From contig OX638330.1 of NCBI GenBank assembly GCA_951812725.1, positions 3,761,405 to 3,825,404 of the forward strand: a stretch of 64,000 bases of DNA. The letters run 5' to 3'. Each line of letters opens with the position of its first letter. Within the stretch, counting starts at the first letter, position 1. The notes beneath the pieces are model-generated. The model was not told the DNA's origin and searched no databases. It worked only from the letters and a program-made list of their open reading frames with translations. Positions 44,696 through 53,906 of the stretch are shown in pieces. Position numbers and translations under genes: made by a program. The DNA is from an uncultured Caldilineaceae bacterium (GTDB taxonomy: Bacteria; Chloroflexota; Anaerolineae; Caldilineales; Caldilineaceae).

Positions 44696-45769
44696 TCAAT
44701 CCCGCGCCAGGGGCCAGTGGATTTTCTCGACGCCTTTGGCCTGGGAGCGCATGATTGCGATCATGATTTCCAGGCTGTGGAGTGCGCGCTGGCCGCTGGA
44801 GATGCTTTCGCCGCCATTTTCCATCAGGTTGATCAGTTCGTCGACGGCGTTGACCATGCCGCTGCCGTAGTCTACGGTTCCGCCAAGCTGGCGACTGGTG
44901 ACTTCGTGGGGTTGCTCCGGCGAAGTCAGGTAGACAACGGCTTCGGTGTTGCTGATGCGAATGCGGCCCTTGGTGCAGAGGAGGTCGAGCTCGAAGTTGA
45001 CCAGTGTCCTCTGCGAGACTTCGATGTGGGCGCGCACGCCGTTGGTGAAGTGGAGATAGGCGGAAGCGCCAGGATCGGTGGTGGGGTCGTGGCCGCCGTC
45101 GCCGAGGTATTCGGTGCGGTCCTCGTAGCCCTCCTCCATGCCGCCTATGAGCCATTCGGGCGCGGCATCGGCATACATGCAGACGGTGTCGACGAGGTGG
45201 GTGCCGTTGCGGAAGAGCATGGCGCGTTCGCCGCCCAGATGGGCGCCGATGCGGGTAAGAGAGCCGATGCGTCCACTTTCGATGATGGCGAGGGCCTGGC
45301 GCCAGAAGGGATCCCAGCGTCTGCCATGGTTGACGCACATTTTGGCGCCGCTCTTTTCGACGGCGGCCAACATGCGGTCGGCGTCGGCCAGGGTAGTGGC
45401 CAAGGGTTTCTCACAGTAGATGGCGGGGACGCCGGCCTCTGCGGCGTCGACGACCATTTGGGCGTGGAGGTGGTCGGAGGTGACGACGCTGAGGATATCG
45501 AGATTCTCCTGTTCAATCATGGCGCGGTAGTCGGAGTAGTGGGCGGCTGGGCCCCAGTTTTCTTCATATCGGGTTAGTAGCTCGGGCACCAGTTCACAGA
45601 CGGCGACCACTTCGGCGCGTGGATGGGCGGCGTAGGCGGCTGCGTGCGAGTGGGGTTGCGGATGGCGCGTCGCCCATAGGTCATAGCGCGGCGGGGATTG
45701 GCCGATGCCGGTCAGGCCGATGATGCCGGCCCGGTATGTCTTGTCACTGGTTTGATTGGTTGCGGACAT
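44696..45769 (-). CDS. Gfo/Idh/MocA family oxidoreductase
   Basis: A 357-residue NAD(P)-dependent dehydrogenase. The N-terminal motif is AGIIGLTGIGQ, the signature is IYCEKPLATTL (EKP), and the substrate domain has FRNGTHLVDTVCMY with the usual catalytic His/Asp. GGGGGAG precedes the ATG. It is the last of three consecutive members at the 3' end of the large ABC-transporter run. Members convert sugars, cyclitols or their keto forms; tandem members often do successive oxidation and reduction steps. Confidence 0.93.
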   Translation of the reverse strand: MSATNQTSDKTYRAGIIGLTGIGQSPPRYDLWATRHPQPHSHAAAYAAHPRAEVVAVCELVPELLTRYEENWGPAAHYSDYRAMIEQENLDILSVVTSDHLHAQMVVDAAEAGVPAIYCEKPLATTLADADRMLAAVEKSGAKMCVNHGRRWDPFWRQALAIIESGRIGSLTRIGAHLGGERAMLFRNGTHLVDTVCMYADAAPEWLIGGMEEGYEDRTEYLGDGGHDPTTDPGASAYLHFTNGVRAHIEVSQRTLVNFELDLLCTKGRIRISNTEAVVYLTSPEQPHEVTSRQLGGTVDYGSGMVNAVDELINLMENGGESISSGQRALHSLEIMIAIMRSQAKGVEKIHWPLARD

Positions 45770-45849
45770 TTTCTCCCCCTGCTTGCTGATGCCTGTTGGC
45801 AGTTGTGTTGTGATAGCAATGGGCTACTCGTCACCGGTCACTGTAGTCC

Positions 45850-47001
45850 TCAATCCTCTTCTTCAAGCCAGAGTGCGTAGGGATTCTCGCGGTTTTTGAG
45901 CGGGAATTCGACGCGGCCGCGCACGCGTTGCGACTCGTGGATGGCCATGATCATCTCGAGGACGGCGCGGGCATCATGGCCATTGGTAACGGCGGTTACC
46001 TGGCGGTCTTCCTCAATGGCGCGGATCAGTTCTTCGACGAAGACTCGGTTGTTCAGTTGGAATTTTTCGGAAACGGAGCGCGGCTGGCCGTCTGCGTTGA
46101 GATCCCATTCCGGGAGGGAGATGCGTTCCCAGGAGCCGTCTCTGTCGCCGGGGAGCCACTGGCGGTAGGGGTAGTGGTAGAGTTCGCCCAGGGGCGCGGT
46201 GCGCAGCGAGAGGATGCCAGCTGAGCCGTGGATTTCGAGTCCGAGCCAGTTGACACGTTCGCGGGTGTCGGTGTCGTCGCTGCGGTAGGAGTCGAGATGG
46301 GCGGTTACGCCGTTCTGGAAGACGAAGTAGGCGGCGAGCCCGTTGCCGGCGATCAGGCCGACGCCTTCGTCACCTTCCTGGATGTCGGCCGAAGTGAGCT
46401 CGCGGCCATCCTGTGTGACGTGGGCGTGGGCCCAGAGCACTTCGGAAGTGGCGAAGAAACGGATGTCGTCGAGGAGATGGGTGCCGAGGACGATGAGGTC
46501 CATGGCGCCGGCGCGGCGGTCGGCTTTGCCGTGGCGGCGGATCATCTGGACATCGCCGATGAGGCCGTTGTCGATGAGTTGCTTAGCATGCAGCTCGTAG
46601 GGGTTGGCGCGGCGGTGGGCGACGGCGAGCCTGGTGTTGTGCCGTTCGCAGGCGGCGAGCATGGCATCGGCTTCGGCGAGAGTGCGGGCGAAGGGCTTTT
46701 CACTGAATATGCCCTTGACGCCGGCTTCGGCGCAGGCGATGACCATCTCCGCATGTTGGTCAACCCAGCGCGGACAGACGTTGACGAGGTCCAACTCCAT
46801 TTGCGACAGCATTTCGTGATAGTCGGCGAAGCTGTGGGAGGCGCCGGTGCGCTGGGCGGCGGCGGCGCGCCCCTCTGCGTCCGGGTCGGCTACGGCGACT
46901 ACTTCGACATTGGGCAACCCCTGATAGGCTGTATCCAGACCGTGACCGTAGTTGCCGCGTCCGGTGTGGCCGATAATTCCGGCCCGATAGTTTGCTGGCA
47001 T
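45850..47001 (-). CDS. Gfo/Idh/MocA family oxidoreductase
   Basis: A 383-residue member of the same superfamily. AGIIGHTGRGNYGHGLD contains the cofactor loop, GIFSEKPFARTL the EKP signature, and LIVLGTHLLDDIRFF the catalytic segment. The N-terminal loop GHTGRG and its neighbour's GLTGIG suggest these two arose by duplication. AGGAG is 12 nt before the ATG. There are 80 nt between it and the downstream member. Confidence 0.93.
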   Translation of the reverse strand: MPANYRAGIIGHTGRGNYGHGLDTAYQGLPNVEVVAVADPDAEGRAAAAQRTGASHSFADYHEMLSQMELDLVNVCPRWVDQHAEMVIACAEAGVKGIFSEKPFARTLAEADAMLAACERHNTRLAVAHRRANPYELHAKQLIDNGLIGDVQMIRRHGKADRRAGAMDLIVLGTHLLDDIRFFATSEVLWAHAHVTQDGRELTSADIQEGDEGVGLIAGNGLAAYFVFQNGVTAHLDSYRSDDTDTRERVNWLGLEIHGSAGILSLRTAPLGELYHYPYRQWLPGDRDGSWERISLPEWDLNADGQPRSVSEKFQLNNRVFVEELIRAIEEDRQVTAVTNGHDARAVLEMIMAIHESQRVRGRVEFPLKNRENPYALWLEEED

Positions 47002-47071
47002 CGAAATTTCCAGGACTCCTGTGGTTTGTGGTTAGCGGTCGAGAGTAATTTGCGGTCTGCAGGTGCCGCGG

Positions 47072-48109
47072 TTACTCGCCGGTCGAGCGGATTTCGAGTT
47101 CGTCCAGGCCGGGAGCGAGGGGGAGACGCACCTGTGTGCCTGTCTTGTGGGAGATGTGGATGGCGGTGATGGCTTCGAGTACTTTGAGGCCGTCGCGTCC
47201 TGTCGAAACGCTTTCCCGATCTTCAAGCAGACAGTCGATGCTTTCGCGGGTGGCGGAATAGAAGTAGTCGTCGAGCTTGAACTCGGTCGGCATGTCGGGG
47301 ATAGGCTGAAATTCGTAGCGTGTTCCGTAGCCTTCGTCGGCTTCGACAAGGGGGCCATATTCCCAGAGGCCGCGACGCTCGCAGAAATGGACGCGGCCTT
47401 CGGTGCCGGCAATTGTAGTGTAGCCCAGATGCTCCCTGCGTTCGGCGATGCAATCGATGAAAATGACGACGCCATCGGAGCAGGCGATCATGCCGCCGCC
47501 GCCAGGGTCGGCCACGGTCTCCGTGTTGAGGTAGCCGGAAACGAGCTGCGGCTGCGCGGACGTGAAGTAGAAGGCATAGTCGACGGTGTGGGTGCCGTTT
47601 GTGAGGAGCGGCCGGCAGCCTTCGTAGGTGATGGTCTTGACGCGGCCAACGGCGCCCTCGTCGATCATGCGCTTGAGGCGCTGGTAGTGGGGGAGAAAGC
47701 GGCGCGTATGCTCGGTTATTAGACGGGAGCCGCTGCGGTCGCAGGCGGCTACCATCTTGCGACCCCAGGCCACGCTGGTGGCAAGCGGCTTCTCGACCAT
47801 GATCACTTTGATGCCGGCTTCGGCGGCTTCGATGACGGGATGGTGATGGTAGAGCGTGTTTGTCGTGACATCTACGATATCGAGACGGGCCTTTTCGTAC
47901 ATGTCGACGGCGGTAGGATAGCGGTGTTCGGGGGCGATCTCCCATTCATCGCCGAACTGCTGGAGTCGCTGCGGGTCGATGTCGGCGATGGCGACCAGTT
48001 CGGCGTCTTCGCAGCGGCGGTAGCCGGCCGCGTGGGAAAATGGTCTGTGGCCCAGCCCGCCGATTGGCCCGGCGCCGACGATGCCGACTCTAACTTTGGC
48101 TTTTGACAT
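47072..48109 (-). CDS. Gfo/Idh/MocA family oxidoreductase
   Basis: A 345-residue member with VGIVGAGPIGGLGHRPF (cofactor), IMVEKPLATSV (EKP signature) and LLTNGTHTVDYAFYF (catalytic His/Asp). The N-terminal GAGPIGGLG motif and SHAAGY sequence differ from the two neighbours, so it belongs to a separate subgroup. AGGAG precedes the ATG. It follows a small acetyltransferase in the same run. Confidence 0.93.
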   Translation of the reverse strand: MSKAKVRVGIVGAGPIGGLGHRPFSHAAGYRRCEDAELVAIADIDPQRLQQFGDEWEIAPEHRYPTAVDMYEKARLDIVDVTTNTLYHHHPVIEAAEAGIKVIMVEKPLATSVAWGRKMVAACDRSGSRLITEHTRRFLPHYQRLKRMIDEGAVGRVKTITYEGCRPLLTNGTHTVDYAFYFTSAQPQLVSGYLNTETVADPGGGGMIACSDGVVIFIDCIAERREHLGYTTIAGTEGRVHFCERRGLWEYGPLVEADEGYGTRYEFQPIPDMPTEFKLDDYFYSATRESIDCLLEDRESVSTGRDGLKVLEAITAIHISHKTGTQVRLPLAPGLDELEIRSTGE

Positions 48110-48160
48110 TTTTGAGCTCCTGGGACTGCGTTTCGTACTACAAAATGGGTAGGACTGCGT

Positions 48161-48643
48161 CTATTGGTCGTCTGCGGTGATGGGCATGATGTAGTGGATC
48201 TGGCGGGCTACTTCCTGGAAGCCGAAGTCGGGGTAGAAGTGTGCGCCGACGTCGTTTTGGTCCAGAGTCTCGATGCGGGCGTAGGTCAAGCCTTGGGCGG
48301 CGAAATAGGCGACGGCCTCCTCGAGCAGGCGGCGGCCGATGCCGCGCTGCTGGAATTCGGGCAGGACGGCAAAGTTGGGGATGCCACCGATGCCAGCGGC
48401 CTTATCGACGCGCGTGGTGACGTAGCCAACGATCCGGCCATCGACTTCAGCGACGAGGATACCGTCTGCGTTGATTTCGGCGTCGTCGTCTATGTGGCGT
48501 TTTTTGCGCCAGCGCCAATCTTTGCCGTGGACGAGCCCGTAGAGGCGCTCGATGTTCTGGTCGATGGAGACGCCGTCGAAGCAGATGGCGGTGATGGTCT
48601 TCAGTGTTTCCAGATCGGGCGGTCGATATCGTCGTATTTCCAT
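48161..48643 (-). CDS. GNAT family N-acetyltransferase
   Basis: A 160-residue GNAT. The acetyl-CoA binding motif A is FAVLPEFQQRGIGRRLLEEA (Gln-x-x-Gly-Ile-Gly pyrophosphate loop), preceded by DGRIVGYVTTRV and followed by YARIETLDQNDVGAHFYPDF. The ATG at 48643 has AGGAG 6 nt upstream; an extension to 48766 overlaps the preceding gene and is rejected. It probably acetylates an amine in the substrate processed by this cluster, or detoxifies an intermediate. Confidence 0.9.
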   Translation of the reverse strand: MEIRRYRPPDLETLKTITAICFDGVSIDQNIERLYGLVHGKDWRWRKKRHIDDDAEINADGILVAEVDGRIVGYVTTRVDKAAGIGGIPNFAVLPEFQQRGIGRRLLEEAVAYFAAQGLTYARIETLDQNDVGAHFYPDFGFQEVARQIHYIMPITADDQ

Positions 48644-48698
48644 CCAAAGCTCCTGCAGGGGACGGCGGTCGGCTCGGCGTGTTTGTGACGGGATTGCC

Positions 48699-50153
48699 TT
48701 ACTCGACGAATTGGAAGGCGTAGACGTCGGCGTCATGCAGCGAGAAGCGCAGCCGGACCAGTTCACCGCTTAGTGGGCTAACGTCCGGGCCGTGTGTCCA
48801 GCGCACGGTACGGTCAAGATCGTCCCCCAGGAGCTGGATGCAGTCGGACATACCATAGCCCTCGACGGCCAGATCGACCTGTCCATGCAGAATCTCGACG
48901 CGTACGCTGCCCGCGGCTGAAGCGGAGAAGTTCAGCTCCAGGTTGCGGCCAGTGAACCTGATGGGCCTGGTGATCATCTCGCCGCCGCTGGGGGGCGCGT
49001 GGAGGGAAACGAAACCGTCCATGCGGAGCGTGTAGCGGCGCTGGCTCAGGCCCTGCCCGCGCCAGTAGCCTTCGCTGACATACATTGAGAGCTCATCTGG
49101 CGCGCCGTCGAAATGCGAGCGGGTGGTGACGAGTCCCCAATTCTGGTAGTTGTCGCCGTAGGTCCAATTGTCCTGTGGCCGCAGTCCCGGGCGGATGAAT
49201 GCCTCGGGCCAGATGTTGAATTCAAGTCCGTCGCGGCTGCTCATGAAGAGGCCGTCGGTCACGGCGGCGCCGTGGCGTTCCTGGGTGGCTGCGCGGAGGC
49301 GGCGATGCTCGTGTTCGGGCAGGTCCTCGATGGCAGGCGACCAGGGGCGCTCGACGTAGCGGGCGGGGAAGCCGACAAACAGGTGGGGGGCGCGGTAGTA
49401 GGGCGCGATCTGATTCGTGTACAGTTCGGCGATACGGGTGGGGTTGTAATCGATGAAGACCGGCTCGCTCCAGTTGAGAAAATCGGGCGAGACACAGGTC
49501 ATGATGTCGCGGCCGTGGCGAAAATCGCGATGGTAGTCACGATATTCGCCGCGCTCGGCGTCCCAGAAGGCAAGGTTTTGGGAATCGAAATAGCCCTCGG
49601 TGATCACCGGTTCGTCGTGCATTTGCGTCCAGTGGAGGCCGTCGGGTGAGCTGAGCGCGAAAAGGCCTTTGTATCCTCTGTTGTTGGCGAACGCCTTATA
49701 TCTTTGCGCGGGCGGCGCATCGGGATTGGGGTCCTTGAACGGCGCGAAGTTAATGGCCGGGCTGGAGTCGTCGCGGGCATCGAGGATAATGTTGTTGTGG
49801 CGCGACCCATCGTACTCGACGAGGCCGAGGTCCGGTTTGCTCCAGTGGATGCCGTCACTGCTTTCGGCCACGCAAACGACTTCAGGGTGGGCAAATTCCA
49901 GGGAGCCGGAGTCGATGGTAAAGTGCCAGCCGCGGTAGTACATGAGATAGCGGTCATGGTCCTGGAAGACGGTTACGTAGCCGGAGGCGTTGCCCTCCCA
50001 GGGCGCGTCCGTTTCGATGGCGATTTCTTGTGGCACGGGGCGGTGGAGGCGCAGTTCAGCGTCGCGGGTCATGGCGGCGATGAGATAGTCGTCGACCATC
50101 AGTTCCCGACGGGAGCCGATATCGATAACAGCGCTACTGTGTGTAGAGGTCAT
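48699..50153 (-). CDS. Predicted glycoside-hydrolase-like beta-propeller protein, copy 2
   Basis: A 484-residue paralogue of 39671-41173 with the same landmarks: LMVDDYLIAAM, VTVFQDHDRYLMYYRGW, SQNLAFWDAERGEYRDYHRD, FMSSRDGLEFNIWPEAFIRP and a C-terminal sandwich (SVRVEILHGQVDLAVEGYG). The ATG at 50153 follows AGGGAG. There is no signal peptide despite the extracellular-glycosidase look. It is embedded in the ABC-transporter run, which suggests it acts on the imported carbohydrate in the cytoplasm. The catalytic role is inferred from fold only. Confidence 0.75.
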   Translation of the reverse strand: MTSTHSSAVIDIGSRRELMVDDYLIAAMTRDAELRLHRPVPQEIAIETDAPWEGNASGYVTVFQDHDRYLMYYRGWHFTIDSGSLEFAHPEVVCVAESSDGIHWSKPDLGLVEYDGSRHNNIILDARDDSSPAINFAPFKDPNPDAPPAQRYKAFANNRGYKGLFALSSPDGLHWTQMHDEPVITEGYFDSQNLAFWDAERGEYRDYHRDFRHGRDIMTCVSPDFLNWSEPVFIDYNPTRIAELYTNQIAPYYRAPHLFVGFPARYVERPWSPAIEDLPEHEHRRLRAATQERHGAAVTDGLFMSSRDGLEFNIWPEAFIRPGLRPQDNWTYGDNYQNWGLVTTRSHFDGAPDELSMYVSEGYWRGQGLSQRRYTLRMDGFVSLHAPPSGGEMITRPIRFTGRNLELNFSASAAGSVRVEILHGQVDLAVEGYGMSDCIQLLGDDLDRTVRWTHGPDVSPLSGELVRLRFSLHDADVYAFQFVE

Positions 50154-50262
50154 GGATGCTCCCTTTCTTACGCGATATTGCACCTGTCGGTATCGAGCAG
50201 TGCCGCTGCAAAAAGAGCTTGTCTGACCCAGCCGTTAGGGTTGGGCCGCCAGGATCGGGCGT

Positions 50263-51129
50263 TCAGGCCGGTGTCAATCCGATGCGATCGAGGCGGTGTT
50301 TGGCCTCGGCGTAAACGTCCGGGGGCAGTGGGCCGGCCAGTACGGCTTGCGCATTTTCTGCGAGATGCCTGGGATTGGTTGTGCCGACGATAGTTGAGTG
50401 GACGTCTGGATGCGACAACGTATAACGCAGGATGAATGAAGTGTCGCTCTCGCCCTGCTGCTTTAGTTCGGCCAGCCCGGCCTTTTCATAAGCCTGCCAG
50501 CGGTCCGAAGAGCCGAGGCCGACGCCCGGCTTGCCGAGGGCTACGCCGCCGCGGATTATGGTGCCGGCGCCGGCCTGCGCGGTGGTGGTCAGCCAGTTTT
50601 CGTGGTCTCGCTCCAGGGCGGAGTAGGGGATCTGGTAGGCGTCAAAGACATCCCAGCTGAGATAGGTGGGCAGATGGGGCAGGGTGGTGGACATGCCGAT
50701 CCAGCGCACCTTGCCCTGGGTGCGCATATCTTGCAGCGCCTCGACCAGTTCTCCTTGTTCACATTCGGCCACGGACGGGTTGTGCAGTTGCATGATGTCC
50801 ACGCTATCAACGCGCAGGCGTTTCAGGCTTTCATGCAGGCCGCGGAACAGGTTCTCCCTGGTCCAGGTATGGCCATCGGGATGGCAGCCGCACTTGGTGG
50901 CGAGGACATACTCATGGCGGCGGTGACTAAGGAAGCGACCGATCATCTCCTCGCTGTTGCCGTAATCGTTGGCGGTGTCGATGAAGTTGATGCCGGAATC
51001 GAGGACGGCGTTGAGCTGGGCCTCCATTTCGTCATCGTTCATGGATCGCCGATGTCCCGCGCCAAATCCAAGCCGGGTGACCTCCAGACCGGTACGACCG
51101 AGGGTTGCGGTGGGGAGGATATTGGACAT
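50263..51129 (-). CDS. Aldo/keto reductase
   Basis: A 288-residue NADPH-dependent AKR barrel. The catalytic tetrad is visible: Asp and Tyr in FIDTANDYGNSEEM, Lys in VLATKCG and His in IMQLHNPS. The C-terminal cofactor region SDTSFILRYTL and HSTIVGTTNPRHL is typical. The ATG at 51129 follows AAAGG; an extension to 51192 is unlikely. It lies between a dioxygenase and the propeller gene in the transporter run, and should reduce an aldehyde or ketone intermediate. Confidence 0.93.
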   Translation of the reverse strand: MSNILPTATLGRTGLEVTRLGFGAGHRRSMNDDEMEAQLNAVLDSGINFIDTANDYGNSEEMIGRFLSHRRHEYVLATKCGCHPDGHTWTRENLFRGLHESLKRLRVDSVDIMQLHNPSVAECEQGELVEALQDMRTQGKVRWIGMSTTLPHLPTYLSWDVFDAYQIPYSALERDHENWLTTTAQAGAGTIIRGGVALGKPGVGLGSSDRWQAYEKAGLAELKQQGESDTSFILRYTLSHPDVHSTIVGTTNPRHLAENAQAVLAGPLPPDVYAEAKHRLDRIGLTPA

Positions 51130-51204
51130 GGCAAGCCTTTCGTGGATGTGGTATCGGGTAAGAGATGCGTCGGTTTTCGGGCTACTGACCACTTGCCGCT
51201 GCAG

Positions 51205-52002
51205 TTATACTCGCCCCGGAAATTCCTTGCCGCGAATGTGCATGAAAGGCGTGTTGCCTTTGCGGGGGGTACCTTCGACCTGTTCGCGATGCGCTTCGTC
51301 GACAATGCCGAGGTAGCTGGTCTGGGCATCGATGTAGTGGAGGGCGAGGCCGCGGCGGCGGTTGGGAGTGGTGTTGGCCTCAGTGCGATGGAAGTTGAGA
51401 CCATGGTGGAACATGCAGTGGCCGGCTTTCAATTCGACCGGAACGGGTTCGGCAAGATGCGGCAGAGACAGGAAACGGTCCTTGTAGTCAGAGGCTATCG
51501 GCCCCCATTTGTGGCTGCCGGGAATGACTGTCATGCAGCCATTGTCGACGGTGGCGTCGTCGAGGGCGACCCAGCAGCTGACATGATTTTGGGGCGCGAA
51601 CATGGGCCAGGCGACAGAGTCCTGGTGCCAGTCGGTGACGGTGCCGTAGAAGCGGGGCTTCATCATGAGCTGATCGGCATAGAACTTGATATCGGGGCCG
51701 AGCAGGACCTCAATGACGTCGACGATTGCCGGGTTTTTGGCGGCGGCTTCGAAGAGGTCATCGTGATAGCAGAGGTAGACCATCTTGCGGATCATGTCGA
51801 TGCGCGGGTCGGTAGTCTTCTTGCCGTCACTGAATGCGGCTTCGAACTGGATGTAGCGGGGCGGCACGTGGGTGAGACGTCCGGCGGCGATGTCTTCGCT
51901 GCGCTGGCGGAGGGCCTGGACCTGTTCGTCGGAAAGGACGCGGCCGTAGGGCAGATAGCCATTGTCGTCAAAAAACTGTTTTTGTTCGGCTGTCAGGCTC
52001 AT
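51205..52002 (-). CDS. Phytanoyl-CoA dioxygenase (PhyH) family protein
   Basis: A 265-residue Fe(II)/2-oxoglutarate oxygenase with a jelly-roll core. The iron ligands are His and Asp in DWHQDSVAWP and the distal His in FHHGLNFHRTEAN; the 2-oxoglutarate Arg is in TPNRRRGLALHY. The N-terminus FFDDNGYLPYGRVLS is the standard family start. AAGGAGATCC precedes the ATG at 52002. Many such bacterial enzymes hydroxylate small molecules rather than phytanoyl-CoA. It is paralogous to 53044-53820, with which it shares the operon. Confidence 0.92.
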   Translation of the reverse strand: MSLTAEQKQFFDDNGYLPYGRVLSDEQVQALRQRSEDIAAGRLTHVPPRYIQFEAAFSDGKKTTDPRIDMIRKMVYLCYHDDLFEAAAKNPAIVDVIEVLLGPDIKFYADQLMMKPRFYGTVTDWHQDSVAWPMFAPQNHVSCWVALDDATVDNGCMTVIPGSHKWGPIASDYKDRFLSLPHLAEPVPVELKAGHCMFHHGLNFHRTEANTTPNRRRGLALHYIDAQTSYLGIVDEAHREQVEGTPRKGNTPFMHIRGKEFPGRV

Positions 52003-52109
52003 GGTGGATCTCCTTGCTGATACATTGGCCATTGGCTTGTGTTTTTGGGCAGGTAAGCGCAGGGATAATTGACAACCAGATCTTGAGGCGATCTGTTACA
52101 AAGCATCTT

Positions 52110-52526
52110 TCAACGGCGCAAGATTTTGGGTAAGAGTAACTGTACGCTGAGAACGCCCAACAGTCCAAACGCTAAACTGGGTGCGACCAGCAAGAAGCTG
52201 CGTTGGAACGCGTAGAGTAGGACGAGGTCGGAGAGCAGTAGTTCGACAAATGAAATACTGCTGCCCAACACTCCCCAGGTCGCATATGCCCAGAAGCCGG
52301 CAAAGAGCAGTGCGCTCAATGGCGCGGCGACGACCATGAGGAGCACGGCTCTGCTCTCGGCTGAAGCGAGGAGCGCGCCGCAGAGTGCGGCGACAATGCT
52401 GAGGGTGAGCATATCGGCCGGCCAGGCGACATAGTCGCGCAGGTGGGAAAGGGAGATCAGTCCCATGTACGCCAGTATGGCGGCGGTGGCGATGACGGCC
52501 ATGTACTGTCGAAGGGTCAGGTTCAT
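52110..52526 (-). CDS. Four-helix integral membrane protein of unknown function
   Basis: A 138-residue very hydrophobic protein with four likely transmembrane helices (about 5-25, 33-50, 58-80 and 105-130) and little soluble part. Its ATG overlaps the stop of the preceding gene (ATGA), so it is translationally coupled to it. No family is recognised. Located between two dioxygenase genes, it may form a membrane complex with the LEA14-like protein. Confidence 0.82.
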   Translation of the reverse strand: MNLTLRQYMAVIATAAILAYMGLISLSHLRDYVAWPADMLTLSIVAALCGALLASAESRAVLLMVVAAPLSALLFAGFWAYATWGVLGSSISFVELLLSDLVLLYAFQRSFLLVAPSLAFGLLGVLSVQLLLPKILRR

Positions 52527-53047
52527 TGCTGGGAAGCCCGCAACCGCAACAGGCGCTCGTCTCGGCCGTGGGGATGAATCAGACGGAATCCAGCCTCTGC
52601 GGACCAGGAGTGCTCCTGGTGTGCGGCCATGATCCGATCTAGATCGAATATATGCAGCGGGAACTCCATGTCAAGGCTCCCGTGAGGAGCGAGCGTGCTT
52701 TCGATGGTGGAAGCGCGGGCATAAAGAGAACGGTCCACATCGGGTTGGTCGTCGCGCCAGGTGCTGTAGCTGCCGCCGATGCGGGTTCCGTTCAGGTGGA
52801 GGTCAAAAAAGTAGCTATTGATACGGATTGGCAGTTCCGATCGGTTATGCAGCCTGAAGTGCACGATGAGTTGGGCGCTGTCATTTGGGCTGGGACGCAC
52901 GTCGGTTATCTCCAACTCCAGGCTACTGACGCTGGCAAGCGACGTGACATAGTTAGAGACGGCCCACAGGCTTGCGGCCAAGGCGATGAGGCCGAAGAGG
53001 ACAAGGAAGGTATGGGCAATACGCGACGCGGTAGGTTGTTCGATCAA
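52523..53047 (-). CDS. Membrane-anchored LEA14/WHy-like domain protein
   Basis: A 174-residue protein with one N-terminal transmembrane anchor (about 10-32) and an outside-facing beta-sandwich. The segment VHFRLHNRSELPIRINSYFF continuing DLHLNGTRIGGSYS matches the 'N-(R/P)-xx-(L)PI-x-(I/V)-xx-Y-x-(F/Y)-xLxLNG' pattern of LEA14/WHy domains, which are associated with desiccation or stress. It starts with TTG that overlaps the stop of the upstream PhyH gene (TTGA), and its stop overlaps the next gene. The family call is moderate; the coupling to PhyH is directly visible. Confidence 0.72.
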   Translation of the reverse strand: MIEQPTASRIAHTFLVLFGLIALAASLWAVSNYVTSLASVSSLELEITDVRPSPNDSAQLIVHFRLHNRSELPIRINSYFFDLHLNGTRIGGSYSTWRDDQPDVDRSLYARASTIESTLAPHGSLDMEFPLHIFDLDRIMAAHQEHSWSAEAGFRLIHPHGRDERLLRLRASQQ

Positions 53048-53820
53048 ACAAACCCTGCGTATGATTTGCCCCGCACCGAGATGTAGTCAACATGGACCTC
53101 TTCGGATGTACTGAGGTCTCTTGTTTTGGCCATCATGTAGTGCAGGGCCCAGGCGCGGCGGCGATTGGCGGAAGTGTTGGCGCTGGAATGGTGCAGGTTG
53201 AGGCTATGGAAGAGGAGGCAGCCGCCGGCTGGAACGGGAACAGGCACCTCCCGCGCCTTCATCTCTTCGGTCAATAACTGCGGTAGATGCTTCACCTGGA
53301 GCAGGCCGAAAGTCTGGCTGCCGGGGATGCAGCGGATGCAGCCGTTTTCGAGCGTGGCATCGTCGAGTGGGATCCAGCAGGTGATTTGGTTCTGGGGAAT
53401 GAGGAAGGGCCATGAGGCCGAATCCTGGTGGTACTCCTTGACGGAGCCATGACCGGGCGGTTTCATAAAGATCTGATCCCCAAGCAATTTGATATCAGGC
53501 TCGTCAAACAGTTCGGCGATCAGGTCGACGACTTTTGGCTTTTTTGCGATGGCGAGGAAGCTCTCATGAATAAAGGAGGGGAAGTTGATTTTACGCAGTT
53601 CGTCCAGCGGGCTGGCGGCCTGCACTTCGCCGCTTGCCACCGTCGCTTCTTTCTCAAGGACGGGAATCCCCTTGATGTCGGCGGCGATTTCGACACGGCC
53701 GTAGGCGATATCCTCGGTCAACTGTTGCAGTTGCGCTACTTCCTCTGCGTCGAGCAAAGTGGGGTAAGGCAAGAAGCCATCTCGCCAAAAAGTTGCCTTC
53801 TGCTCCGGCGTCAAAATCAT
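53044..53820 (-). CDS. Phytanoyl-CoA dioxygenase (PhyH) family protein
   Basis: A 258-residue Fe(II)/2-oxoglutarate oxygenase. The iron ligands are in EYHQDSASWP (His-x-Asp) and LNLHHSSANTS (distal His), and the co-substrate Arg is in SANRRRAWALHY. The N-terminus TFWRDGFLPYPTLLD is the family start. It is roughly 35-40% similar by eye to the enzyme at 51205. Its stop codon overlaps the LEA14-like gene start. It follows the permease genes by 86 nt, tying the oxygenase step closely to import. Confidence 0.92.
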   Translation of the reverse strand: MILTPEQKATFWRDGFLPYPTLLDAEEVAQLQQLTEDIAYGRVEIAADIKGIPVLEKEATVASGEVQAASPLDELRKINFPSFIHESFLAIAKKPKVVDLIAELFDEPDIKLLGDQIFMKPPGHGSVKEYHQDSASWPFLIPQNQITCWIPLDDATLENGCIRCIPGSQTFGLLQVKHLPQLLTEEMKAREVPVPVPAGGCLLFHSLNLHHSSANTSANRRRAWALHYMMAKTRDLSTSEEVHVDYISVRGKSYAGFV

Positions 53821-53906
53821 CTTTTCCTCCGAACTTCAGTGGTTCGTGGTCTCTGTCCTTTGAAAGATTTCTCGCTAGTTGCCTAACCTAAGAGGAGACC
53901 GGCGTG

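Noticed and set aside
44384..45577. 397-codon plus-strand open frame from the hairpin repeats into the oxidoreductase
   Set aside because: It begins inside non-coding repeats and is antisense to a clear Gfo/Idh/MocA gene.
50602..52020. 472-codon plus-strand open frame opposite the aldo/keto reductase and PhyH genes
   Set aside because: It spans two real genes and their gap on the other strand; no family features.
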